From contig JAFQBZ010000002.1 in the NCBI GenBank assembly GCA_017399515.1, positions 1-5,937 of the forward strand: a DNA stretch of 5,937 bases. Reading direction: 5' to 3'. Shown piece after piece: positions 1-5,911 of the stretch. The notes below the pieces were generated by a model. The model was not told the DNA's origin, made no database searches, and was given only the letters and a program-made list of their open reading frames with translations. Numbering within the stretch: position 1 is the first letter of the stretch; each line of letters opens with the position of its first letter. The DNA is from Clostridia bacterium. Lineage in GTDB: Bacteria > Bacillota > Clostridia > Christensenellales > UBA1242. A program made the translations under genes and the position numbers.

Positions 1-339
1 AGGATTGCTTGTGCCCCAACGTTGATTTGTGAATTGTTTTGTGTTGATGAAGTAAACATCAGCATAGAAAGGTGATTTTAAACCATAACCCCAACTCATA
101 AGTTGAGTAAAGATTGGCAAGTTGCTAGTTTGAAGTGCATACATACCAGGTCCAAAGATGTCTGCGATTTTACCTTTGTTTAAGAAGATTGCCACTTGTG
201 ATGGTCTAACTGTGAGTTTTGAACCATATTGAATTTGGCGTCCGTCCATTGGATATTTATAGACGAGTGTATCTTTTGAGTCATCAACCCACTCAAGAGA
301 TTTTAATAAATTTGATTTGATAAAATTAAATAAGCCCAT
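1..339 (-). CDS. SPFH/Band-7 domain protein, YdjI-like (N-terminal part, runs off the window)
   Basis: This minus-strand gene begins at the ATG at 339-337 and is still open at position 1, giving 113 residues with no stop. The protein starts MGLFNFIKSN and contains EWVDD (about 16-20), DTLVYKYP (23-30), a VRPSQVAIFLNKGKIADIFG stretch (44-63) and NTKQFTNQRWGT (99-110). I recognise this pattern from the B. subtilis YdjI / 'virion core protein-like' branch of the SPFH (Band 7) superfamily. In B. subtilis YdjI belongs to a membrane-stress operon with a PspA-family protein. Such proteins are thought to act as membrane-associated scaffolds, and no enzymatic activity is known. No signal peptide or membrane helix is visible in this part. 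A strong Shine-Dalgarno, GGAGGG at 349-344, lies four bases before the ATG and fixes the start. A sigma-A-like promoter lies just upstream. The C-terminal half, which in relatives can carry a zinc ribbon or short tail domain, is outside the window. Family call is confident; cellular role is inferred. Confidence 0.88.
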   Translation of the reverse strand, partial: MGLFNFIKSNLLKSLEWVDDSKDTLVYKYPMDGRQIQYGSKLTVRPSQVAIFLNKGKIADIFGPGMYALQTSNLPIFTQLMSWGYGLKSPFYADVYFINTKQFTNQRWGTSNP

Positions 340-364
340 AGTGCCCTCCGTTTTAATTACTTTT

Positions 365-393
365 ATTATATATTTATTATTTTGATTTAGCAA
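365..393 (-). promoter_or_regulatory. Sigma-A-type promoter of the SPFH gene
   Basis: Read on the minus strand, TTGCTA (393-388, four of six matches to TTGACA) is followed after 17 bases by a perfect TATAAT (370-365). Transcription would start near 358, leaving a leader of about 20 bases that contains the GGAGGG ribosome-binding site. The promoter is divergent from that of the MFS gene, and the two -35 elements lie about 22 bases apart. This is a prediction from consensus only. Confidence 0.6.
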
Positions 394-415
394 ACAATTT
401 TATGGCGTTTTTTTG

Positions 416-444
416 TTTGTATTAAAATTTTTATATGATATAAT
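416..444 (+). promoter_or_regulatory. Extended -10 promoter of the MFS gene
   Basis: A perfect TATAAT (439-444) is preceded by TG at 436-437 with one base between, which is the extended -10 arrangement. The -35 region is poor (TTTGTA at 416-421 with a 17-base spacer), as is usual for extended -10 promoters. Transcription would start near 451, giving a leader of only about 14 bases before the ATG at 465. The in-frame TTG at 444 overlaps the -10 element, which rules it out as the translation start if this promoter is used. Confidence 0.65.
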
Positions 445-464
445 TGACTTTGTTAGAGGATTAT

Positions 465-1742
465 ATGGAAAACACTATTCAAAAAGACGAAATTTTAACA
501 GTTGAAGCAAAGCCAAAGAAAAAACTTAACAGCACAAGTTATGCGCTTCTTACCACTCACGGGTTCAATTATGTGGTTAGCATTTTTGTTAGCACATTTT
601 TAATTTCTTATATTTATAAAATTTCTAATAACTATGTTTTGAACATAGGTCTTTTTTATTGCTTTAACTATCTTACAATGGGTGTTTTTTCGTATATCGT
701 TTCAAGGCTTATTGATAAGACAAACAGGGTGGTGTGTTACCGTGTTGCGATAATAGTTCGTGCACTCTTTATTTTAGCGGTTGTGTTTTTAGGTGAAAAA
801 CTTGCTTCACTTGTGATTATTGCCGGTATGCTTCACGGTTTTTCAGAAGCATGGTATTGGTGCAGTTTTAATATAATGAAGAATGAACTGATTCCAAATT
901 CTTGCATGAAGAAATATACAACACTTCAAATTATTGAAAATAAGTCAGTTAACTTTATTGTTCCTATTGTGCTTGGTAAGATTATTGACGCAGAATCATT
1001 CAAATCAAGTGCTATTATCATTTTGGTTATGGCAACCATTCAAATTGTGGTTTCTTTCTTTATTAAATCAAGAAGACCAGAAAATTCTGGATTTGACTTA
1101 AAATCTTTCTTTGAAAGAGTTAAAAGCACAGATAATCATAAAGAATTGTTTAGAATTTGCTTTATTACTTGTATGCTGTTTGGTGCAACAACACTTATTA
1201 GCCCCGTAAACACAATTATTGTTATGCTTACATTTAAGTCAAACTTCTCACTTGGGCTTTTAACAGGTGTGTTTTCTGCAGTGTCAATAATAATGCTTAT
1301 GATTGCAAAAAGGCTTTCAAAATCAAGAAAGGCAACACCAATTTATATTATTTGCGCAATAGCGTCTTGTGTTGCAACACTTATTGTTGTGCTTGCAACA
1401 AACAAAATTTCACTTGTTATTTTTAACTTTATTTATATTGCTTGCAGCACTTTCTATTCATATTATTTCGATTTATATAGAAATGTCATTTTGAAAGAAC
1501 TTGATATGTATAGTGATATTGCAGAGTATCAAGGTATGATTGAGATTATTCTTGAAGCAAGCAGAACAGTTGGCTTTGCCTTGATGATTTTAACAGGCAT
1601 CATTGGTGCAAGTTTTGGGGCAGATGGGCTTGTTGTTTCACTTAAGGTGTTCTTTGTTATTGCAATGCTTAACTATATTCTTATTAATCTTGCATTTAAC
1701 AGGTTTGAAAAGAAACTTGTGAAATATGAAATTATAAAATAG
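465..1742 (+). CDS. Major facilitator superfamily (MFS) permease, substrate unknown
   Basis: This 425-residue protein looks like a 12-helix MFS transporter of the cytoplasmic membrane. Hydrophobic segments lie at roughly 33-52, 59-80, 93-110, 114-133, 160-173, 182-200, 229-250, 262-281, 291-311, 315-334, 368-382 and 390-411, with a charged linker between helices 6 and 7 (about 201-228). The loop after helix 2 reads SRLIDKTNR (80-88), a recognisable version of MFS motif A. A weaker echo, AKRLSKSRKA (281-290), follows helix 8, as expected for the internal duplication of the family. An Arg/Glu-containing stretch, EASRTVGF (364-371), precedes helix 11. The basic N-terminus (about 1-24) is cytoplasmic-looking, with no signal peptide. 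I chose the ATG at 465 because AGAGGA (455-460) lies just before it and the longer in-frame TTG at 444 falls in the -10 box. The substrate is not evident; the neighbours do not settle whether this is uptake or efflux. The gene ends in TAG and no terminator follows. Confidence 0.85.
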   Translation: MENTIQKDEILTVEAKPKKKLNSTSYALLTTHGFNYVVSIFVSTFLISYIYKISNNYVLNIGLFYCFNYLTMGVFSYIVSRLIDKTNRVVCYRVAIIVRALFILAVVFLGEKLASLVIIAGMLHGFSEAWYWCSFNIMKNELIPNSCMKKYTTLQIIENKSVNFIVPIVLGKIIDAESFKSSAIIILVMATIQIVVSFFIKSRRPENSGFDLKSFFERVKSTDNHKELFRICFITCMLFGATTLISPVNTIIVMLTFKSNFSLGLLTGVFSAVSIIMLMIAKRLSKSRKATPIYIICAIASCVATLIVVLATNKISLVIFNFIYIACSTFYSYYFDLYRNVILKELDMYSDIAEYQGMIEIILEASRTVGFALMILTGIIGASFGADGLVVSLKVFFVIAMLNYILINLAFNRFEKKLVKYEIIK

Positions 1743-1800
1743 TTATAGTGTTTAGAAAAAACTTTTATAAATATAATTCAAGATAGGAATTGTAATTATT

Positions 1801-1828
1801 TTGAGAACGATTTATAATATGATAAAAT
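1801..1828 (+). promoter_or_regulatory. Promoter of the nucleotidyltransferase gene (extended -10)
   Basis: TTGAGA (1801-1806, five of six to the -35 consensus) is followed after 16 bases by TAAAAT (1823-1828, five of six), with TG at 1820-1821 forming an extended -10. Transcription would start near 1835, about 34 bases before the ATG at 1869. Other TATAAT-like hexamers at 1813-1818 and 1828-1833 lack a properly spaced -35, so they are less likely. The rest of the gap after the MFS gene (1743-1800) holds nothing I can support. Confidence 0.6.
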
Positions 1829-1868
1829 ATAATTGTAAATGAAACTAAATTTTGGAGGATTGAGATTT

Positions 1869-2846
1869 ATGGAAATGATTGAAAACAGAATTAATATTAA
1901 AAAGGCTGTTATCCTTGCAGGTGGTCTTGGAACTAGATTTTTGCCAGGTGTGCTTGCTGTTGCAAAAGAACTTGTAACTATTGGAACTAAGCCAATTTTA
2001 ATGTATCAAATGGAAGACTTGGCAAAGGCTGGAATTACTGATATTTTGATTATTGGAAACAAACTTAAAGAAGAAAGTTTTAAAAATTTCATCACTCCAT
2101 CAGAAGAATATATTGAAAAAATCATTCAAGATGGAAAAAGACCTCTTATGGATGAGTATTATGAATTAATGAATAAGGTTAAAGTTACTTATTTGAACCA
2201 ATATGAAAAAGAACAAAACATTGATGGAAAGGTTTATGTAAACGAAAATCATGAAATGAGAGGTTCTTCTGGTGCTGTTTACACAGCAAAAAATTGGGCA
2301 AATGGTGAGCCATTTATTGTGGTTAACGGTGATGACCTTTGTATTTATCCTGATGGCAAGTCTGCAACACAAGAAGTTGTTGATGTTTTTGCAGCAACCG
2401 GCAAAACAGTTGAATATGCAAAAGAAATGCCAAGAGATGTGATTTATAAATATTCTTCAATTGTGTTTGGAAACCCAATTGCTAATGGAAAAGGTTTTGA
2501 AATGCTTGATATTGTTGAAAAGCCAGAACCAGGAACAGAACCAAGCAACTTTATGGGTTTTGCAAGATATGCATTTGATGAAAGAGTTTTTGAAGATATT
2601 TTAAATTCAAAACCAAGAGCAAATGGGGAATATTGCATTACTGATGTTGTTCAAAAACACGCAAGAGAAGGAAATGGTGCAACCTGCATTTTTGATGGAA
2701 TTTACTTTGATTGTGGAAGCAAAGAAGGTTATGCACTTGCAAATGCTTATGCTGGGCTTGCTGATCCACACACATTTAATAACACTCGCGCTAGACTTAA
2801 AGAACTTGTTGCAATCACTGAAAATCAACATGCAAAAAGAGATTAA
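1869..2846 (+). CDS. GalU-like sugar-1-phosphate nucleotidyltransferase (probable UTP-glucose-1-phosphate uridylyltransferase family)
   Basis: This 325-residue cytosolic enzyme of the NTP-transferase (GT-A-like) fold should join a nucleoside triphosphate and a sugar 1-phosphate into a nucleotide sugar plus pyrophosphate. The closest family I recognise is GalU (UDP-glucose pyrophosphorylase). Visible motifs are the nucleotide-binding loop LAGGLGTRFLP (16-26), AKEL (32-35), KPIL (41-44), VVNGDDL (151-157) with metal-binding aspartates, DIVEKP (214-219) whose lysine contacts the sugar phosphate in relatives, GEYCITDVV (253-261) and FDCGSKEGY (280-288). The usual GalU segment after the loop, PATKAIPKE, is changed to PGVLAVAKE, so its first lysine is absent. 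The usual GLGHAV is replaced by RGSSGAV (131-137). Length is slightly above the usual 290-300. These changes make the exact substrate uncertain (glucose-1-phosphate with UTP is most likely, another NTP or sugar is possible), so I give no symbol. The ATG at 1869 is preferred over one at 1839 because GGAGG (1854-1858) lies ten bases before it. The gene ends in TAA with no clear terminator. Confidence 0.85.
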   Translation: MEMIENRINIKKAVILAGGLGTRFLPGVLAVAKELVTIGTKPILMYQMEDLAKAGITDILIIGNKLKEESFKNFITPSEEYIEKIIQDGKRPLMDEYYELMNKVKVTYLNQYEKEQNIDGKVYVNENHEMRGSSGAVYTAKNWANGEPFIVVNGDDLCIYPDGKSATQEVVDVFAATGKTVEYAKEMPRDVIYKYSSIVFGNPIANGKGFEMLDIVEKPEPGTEPSNFMGFARYAFDERVFEDILNSKPRANGEYCITDVVQKHAREGNGATCIFDGIYFDCGSKEGYALANAYAGLADPHTFNNTRARLKELVAITENQHAKRD

Positions 2847-2876
2847 AAATCAAAAATAAAAATATATTAAATTTAT

Positions 2877-2905
2877 TTGCCATTTTTATTTCATTGTTAT
2901 AAAAT
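2877..2905 (+). promoter_or_regulatory. Promoter of spoVG
   Basis: TTGCCA (2877-2882, five of six to the -35 consensus) is followed after 17 bases by TAAAAT (2900-2905, five of six). An overlapping reading, TATAAA at 2898-2903 with TG at 2895-2896, would be an extended -10. Transcription would start near 2912, giving a leader of about 40 bases. The pattern is sigma-A-like. I see no clear SigH-type site, although SigH drives spoVG in B. subtilis. Confidence 0.6.
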
Positions 2906-2951
2906 GAAAGTACCTGAAAACAAGGTAAACTAACATTCAAGGAGCAGAATA

Positions 2952-3227
2952 ATGAAAATTTCAGACGTAAGAGTTCGCATTGTAAAAACAGACAAAAGTA
3001 AAATTAAGGCTAGTGCATCAATTACAATCGATGAATGCTTTGTTGTTCATGACATCAAAGTTATCGAAGGTAATGAAGGTTACTTTATTGCAATGCCAAG
3101 CAGAAAAACACCAGATGGAGAATTTAAGGATATTGTTCATCCATTAAACACCGAAACAAGAGAAATGATTAAAGAAGTTGTTCTCAAGGCTTTCGATGAA
3201 GTTAAGGCTAATGAAACTGAAGAGTAA
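2952..3227 (+). CDS. spoVG: SpoVG family nucleic-acid-binding regulator
   Basis: The 91-residue product is a clear SpoVG. It contains MKISDVRVRIV (1-11), ASASITIDECFVVHDIKVI (20-38), FIAMPSRKTPDGEFKDIVHP (45-64) and a short acidic tail (NETEE). This block closely follows B. subtilis SpoVG, which has about 97 residues, so the gene is full length. SpoVG is a small dimeric regulator that binds DNA and RNA site-specifically in several Bacillota and Borrelia. It affects asymmetric septation, capsule, virulence or envelope genes depending on the species. Its presence does not show that this organism sporulates. The start is secure: AAGGAG (2939-2944) lies seven bases before the ATG. The gene has its own promoter and a strong terminator about 30 bases after the TAA, so it is probably made mainly as a single-gene transcript, perhaps with readthrough from the upstream nucleotidyltransferase gene. 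In clostridia as I recall them, spoVG sits near murC, purR and glmU; here murC is two genes downstream. Confidence 0.96.
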   Translation: MKISDVRVRIVKTDKSKIKASASITIDECFVVHDIKVIEGNEGYFIAMPSRKTPDGEFKDIVHPLNTETREMIKEVVLKAFDEVKANETEE

Positions 3228-3256
3228 TATTCTTCTCTCATTATAAATGAACGCTT

Positions 3257-3284
3257 AAGATGTGCTTTTAGCACATCTTTTTTT
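3257..3284 (+). terminator. Intrinsic terminator after spoVG
   Basis: AAGATGTGCT (3257-3266) pairs perfectly with AGCACATCTT (3270-3279) around a TTT loop. In practice this is probably a nine-pair stem with a five-base loop. A run of seven T (3278-3284) follows. This is a textbook rho-independent terminator and separates spoVG from the FAD gene. Confidence 0.92.
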
Positions 3285-3295
3285 GTGTAAAATTA

Positions 3296-3325
3296 TTGAG
3301 GCTGGGGTTAAATGTGTGTTATAAT
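3296..3325 (+). promoter_or_regulatory. Extended -10 promoter of the FAD-dehydrogenase gene
   Basis: A perfect TATAAT (3320-3325) is preceded by TG at 3317-3318 (extended -10). TTGAGG (3296-3301, four of six) lies 18 bases upstream. It begins just after the spoVG terminator, as expected for a new transcription unit. The start of transcription would be near 3332, which puts the ribosome-binding site AGAGAGG (3332-3338) at the very 5' end of the message and excludes the upstream ATGs at 3312 and 3324. Confidence 0.7.
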
Positions 3326-3344
3326 GAAATTAGAGAGGTTTTTT

Positions 3345-4940
3345 ATGAAACTTTTAACAGAACTTAAAGTGAAAATAGGTTACAATGAGGCTGATATCTT
3401 TCAGGCAATTCAAAAGAAATATAATCTTTTTAAAAATGACATTGAAAAATATGAAATTGTTAAAGAAAGTTTAGATTCAAGAAAAAAGCCTGATGTTTTT
3501 TATTCTTTAAATGTGGCAGCAGAAGTCAAAAACGCGGCAAAAAAGAAAGTTTTTAAACTTAAAGATGTTCTTGTTAATCACAAGGGATTAGAGTATAAAA
3601 AGGTTGATTTTAATGGCAAAAGACCAATCGTTGTTGGGTTTGGACCTGCTGGAATATTTGCTGGTCTTTCACTTGCAGTTGCTGGCTTTAAACCAATCAT
3701 TTTAGAACAGGGAAAAGAAGTTTTTGAACGCCAAAAAGATGTTGATGAGTTTTGGAATAATCGAAAGTTGAACAAATATTCAAATATTCAGTTTGGCGAA
3801 GGTGGTGCAGGCACATTTTCAGATGGAAAACTTGCTTCAAATGTTTCAAATGAATATACAAAACTTGCAATCAATGAATTTATTTTAAATGGTGCTCCAA
3901 AAGAGATTTTTTATAGCCATGCTCCACATATTGGAAGTGATAAACTTAAAGAAGTGGTTAAAAATATTCGTGAAAAAATTAAATCACTTGGTGGAGATAT
4001 TGTTTTTAACACCAAATTTGAAGACTTTGAAATTGACGCAAATGGTGAAATTTCAAGGGTTTATGCCAGAAATGTTGAAGCAGATGAAAAACTTGAGTTT
4101 GAAACAAATTCTTTAACGCTTGCAATTGGGCATAGTGCGGTTGACACATATAGGCTGTTAGATAAAAATAAGTTAGATTTGAAGCAAAAGCCATTTGCAA
4201 TGGGTGTTAGAATTGAGCAACTTCAAGAAGATATAAACTTGTCGCAATATGGAAAGTTAGATGACAAACTTCCAAGTGCAAACTATAAACTTGCTATTCA
4301 TTTAGAAAATGGAAGAAGTGTGTTTACATTTTGTATGTGTCCAGGTGGTTATGTGGTTGCTTCATCTAGTGAAGAGGGCACGGTTGTTACAAATGGTATG
4401 AGTGAGTACGCTCGTGATGGAAAGAATGCAAACTCTGCGGTGCTTGTCAATGTTACGCCAGAAGATTTCGGTTCAAGCAAGCCACTTGCAGGTGTTGAAT
4501 TTCAACATAAATATGAAAAACTTGCTTTTGAACTTGGTGGAAGAGATTATTCTGCGCCAGCAGAAAAAGTTAAAGATTTTTTAAGTGGAAATGAAAACCC
4601 TGATGATAATTTTGAAAAAGTTAAACCAACTTACAGACCAAAAGTAAAGGCGGCAGATCTTTCAAAATGTCTGCCAGATTTTGTGGTTGAAAGTTTAAGG
4701 TTGGCACTTCCAAGACTCAACAAAAAAATAGATTCTTTTGCTAAAGATAATAACTTGCTTATTGGTGTTGAGAGCAGGTCAAGCGCCCCTGTTCAAATTG
4801 TTCGAGATGAAAATTTTATGACAAAAGTGAAGGGATTGTTTGTTTGCGGTGAAGGTGCTGGATATGCCGGCGGAATCACTTCAAGTGCCGCTGATGGCAT
4901 TAAATGTGCTGAAAAAGTTATGGATTTTTTAAAAGTTTAA
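3345..4940 (+). CDS. FAD-dependent dehydrogenase of the COG2509 type, substrate unknown
   Basis: The 531-residue protein is a soluble flavoprotein. An N-terminal region of about 90 residues precedes a Rossmann FAD-binding motif, VVGFGPAGIFAG (about 96-107, GFGPAG at 98-103), ending in an acidic residue in ILEQGKEV. Next comes the hallmark QFGEGGAGTFSDGK (149-162), which with the preceding ERQKDVDEFW segment is characteristic of the large uncharacterised family COG2509 in Bacillota. Near the C-terminus are RSSAPVQIVRD and the second FAD-contacting segment GLFVCGEGAGYAGGITSSAADG (497-518). Length is typical and no catalytic residue is obviously missing. The family is widespread but, to my knowledge, no reaction has been established, so 'oxidoreductase' is a structural inference. 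The start at 3345 is supported by AGAGAGG (3332-3338) six bases upstream. The gene is flanked by terminators on both sides, so it appears to be transcribed alone. Confidence 0.92.
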   Translation: MKLLTELKVKIGYNEADIFQAIQKKYNLFKNDIEKYEIVKESLDSRKKPDVFYSLNVAAEVKNAAKKKVFKLKDVLVNHKGLEYKKVDFNGKRPIVVGFGPAGIFAGLSLAVAGFKPIILEQGKEVFERQKDVDEFWNNRKLNKYSNIQFGEGGAGTFSDGKLASNVSNEYTKLAINEFILNGAPKEIFYSHAPHIGSDKLKEVVKNIREKIKSLGGDIVFNTKFEDFEIDANGEISRVYARNVEADEKLEFETNSLTLAIGHSAVDTYRLLDKNKLDLKQKPFAMGVRIEQLQEDINLSQYGKLDDKLPSANYKLAIHLENGRSVFTFCMCPGGYVVASSSEEGTVVTNGMSEYARDGKNANSAVLVNVTPEDFGSSKPLAGVEFQHKYEKLAFELGGRDYSAPAEKVKDFLSGNENPDDNFEKVKPTYRPKVKAADLSKCLPDFVVESLRLALPRLNKKIDSFAKDNNLLIGVESRSSAPVQIVRDENFMTKVKGLFVCGEGAGYAGGITSSAADGIKCAEKVMDFLKV

Positions 4941-4974
4941 AATTTTAAAAAATCAGTGTAAGTGCTGATAAAAT

Positions 4975-5009
4975 AAGGTGTTATGTTTCGCATAACACCT
5001 TTTATTTTT
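4975..5009 (+). terminator. Intrinsic terminator after the FAD-dehydrogenase gene
   Basis: AAGGTGTTATG (4975-4985) pairs perfectly over eleven bases with CATAACACCTT (4991-5001) around a five-base TTTCG loop. A T-rich tail broken by one A (5000-5009) follows. It lies about 35 bases after the TAA. The A-rich stretch before the stem could let it act weakly in the opposite direction, but no minus-strand gene ends here. Confidence 0.92.
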
Positions 5010-5033
5010 AAGAAAATATATTTAATTTTGCTG

Positions 5034-5061
5034 TTAACACATTTGTGATTTTAAACATAAT
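5034..5061 (+). promoter_or_regulatory. Possible promoter of murC
   Basis: TTAACA (5034-5039, five of six to the -35 consensus) is followed after 16 bases by CATAAT (5056-5061, five of six). It follows directly after the preceding terminator, where a promoter is needed. Transcription would start near 5068, almost on the murC ATG at 5069, so the message would have practically no leader. The match is moderate and there is no extended -10. Confidence 0.4.
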
Positions 5062-5068
5062 GTGTGGT

Positions 5069-5911
5069 ATGAATAATTTAAAATTTGATGATTTGAAAAA
5101 TAAAAAATTTCACTTTATTGGCATTGGCGGAATTAGTATGAGTGGGCTGGCGTTTATGCTTATGCATAATCAAATTTATGTGCAGGGTTCAGACCTTGCA
5201 AAAAATCAAGAAACTGAAAAACTTGAAAAAGCAGGTGTGAAAGTTTTTTATGAGCATAAAAAAGAGAATGTTAAAAATGTAGATATAGTAGTTTATACAT
5301 CTGCAATAAAAGATGATAATGAAGAATTTGTTGAAGCAAAGCAAAAGGGAAAAATAATTTTAAAGCGGGCAGAACTTATAGGGCTTATTGCAAGGCTTTA
5401 TAAATATGTTATTGCAATTTCTGGCAGTCATGGAAAAACCACGACAACGGCAATGATTGCAGAAATTTTGATGCAGGCAAATAAAAATCCAACAATTCAT
5501 ATTGGGGGAAACTTAAATTCAATTTCTTCAAGTTATAAACTTGGTGGCAATGAAATTTTTGTGACTGAAGCATGTGAATATAAAGATAATTATTTATACA
5601 TTTTGCCGGATATTGCAGTTGTTTTAAACATTGATGCTGACCATTTAGATTATTTTAAGAGTTTAGAAGGCGTTAAAGAGTCGTTTTATAAGTTTGTTTG
5701 TAATGTGAAAAAGGGTGGAATTTCAATAGTTTCTAAAGATGATGTTAATTCAAAAGATATCGAAATGAACCTAAACTCTGCAACATTTGGGTTTGACAAG
5801 GGTGCAGATATTTGTGCTTCAAGGGTAAAAGAGTATAAGCCAGGTTATTATTCATTTGATGTTAGATTTTCAAAATATAAACTTGGAAATATTAAACTTA
5901 ACATTTTGTGA
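5069..5911 (+). CDS. murC: UDP-N-acetylmuramate--L-alanine ligase (MurC), cut short by an in-frame TGA
   Basis: MurC adds L-alanine to UDP-MurNAc using ATP, the first peptide step of peptidoglycan precursor synthesis in the cytosol. From the ATG at 5069 there are 280 residues. They include the N-terminal Rossmann motif HFIGIGGISMSGLA (15-28) and QGSD (39-42), the ATP loop SGSHGKTTTT (118-127), GGNLN (146-150), EACEYKDNYL (167-176) and NIDADHLDYF (187-196). These identify MurC rather than MurD, MurE or MurF. The family is normally about 450 residues. Here the frame stops at TGA 5909-5911, at the junction to the C-terminal substrate/ATP-closing domain. The codons after the TGA (5912-5937) continue in the same frame as KKNILNAL, matching the family's G-x-H-N-x-L-N-A motif, so the TGA replaces the conserved glycine. 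Possible explanations are a pseudogene, a sequence error or a variant. The start is uncertain: GTG 5045 and ATG 5060 are in frame, and none has a good Shine-Dalgarno. ATG 5069 fits the family's N-terminus best. Confidence 0.85.
   Translation: MNNLKFDDLKNKKFHFIGIGGISMSGLAFMLMHNQIYVQGSDLAKNQETEKLEKAGVKVFYEHKKENVKNVDIVVYTSAIKDDNEEFVEAKQKGKIILKRAELIGLIARLYKYVIAISGSHGKTTTTAMIAEILMQANKNPTIHIGGNLNSISSSYKLGGNEIFVTEACEYKDNYLYILPDIAVVLNIDADHLDYFKSLEGVKESFYKFVCNVKKGGISIVSKDDVNSKDIEMNLNSATFGFDKGADICASRVKEYKPGYYSFDVRFSKYKLGNIKLNIL

Noticed and set aside
444..464. Longer MFS start at TTG 444
   Set aside because: It overlaps the perfect TATAAT at 439-444 and has no ribosome-binding site. ATG 465 has AGAGGA just before it.
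1775..1791. Hairpin AATTC / GAATT after the MFS gene
   Set aside because: It has five pairs, only one of them G-C, and no T-run after it. It is not a credible terminator.
1839..1868. Longer nucleotidyltransferase start at ATG 1839
   Set aside because: There is no Shine-Dalgarno before it, it lies almost on the predicted transcription start, and the strong GGAGG (1854-1858) points to ATG 1869.
2166..2831. Minus-strand open frames inside the nucleotidyltransferase gene, and similar frames inside the FAD gene
   Set aside because: They lie opposite strongly supported genes, have no ribosome-binding sites or recognisable protein motifs, and are explained as shadows of AT-rich coding sequence.
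2854..2891. Possible terminator after the nucleotidyltransferase gene
   Set aside because: AAATAAAAAT (2854-2863) and ATTTTTATTT (2882-2891) can pair, but the stem is entirely A-T with an 18-base loop, and the right arm overlaps the spoVG promoter. In DNA this AT-rich it is likely chance.
3312..3344. Longer FAD-enzyme start at ATG 3312 or 3324
   Set aside because: Both lie inside or before the extended -10 promoter. AGAGAGG at 3332-3338 serves ATG 3345.
4952..4969. Hairpin ATCAG / CTGAT before the second terminator
   Set aside because: It is a five-pair stem with an eight-base loop and no T-tract. The strong hairpin at 4975-5001 explains termination.
5909..5911. TGA read as glycine or tryptophan (alternative genetic code)
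   Set aside because: The TGA falls on a conserved glycine, which recalls the UGA-glycine code of some candidate phyla. However, five other genes, together over 1,400 codons, contain no in-frame TGA. They use ordinary GGN glycine codons and TGG for every tryptophan checked. A recoded genome would show many TGAs.
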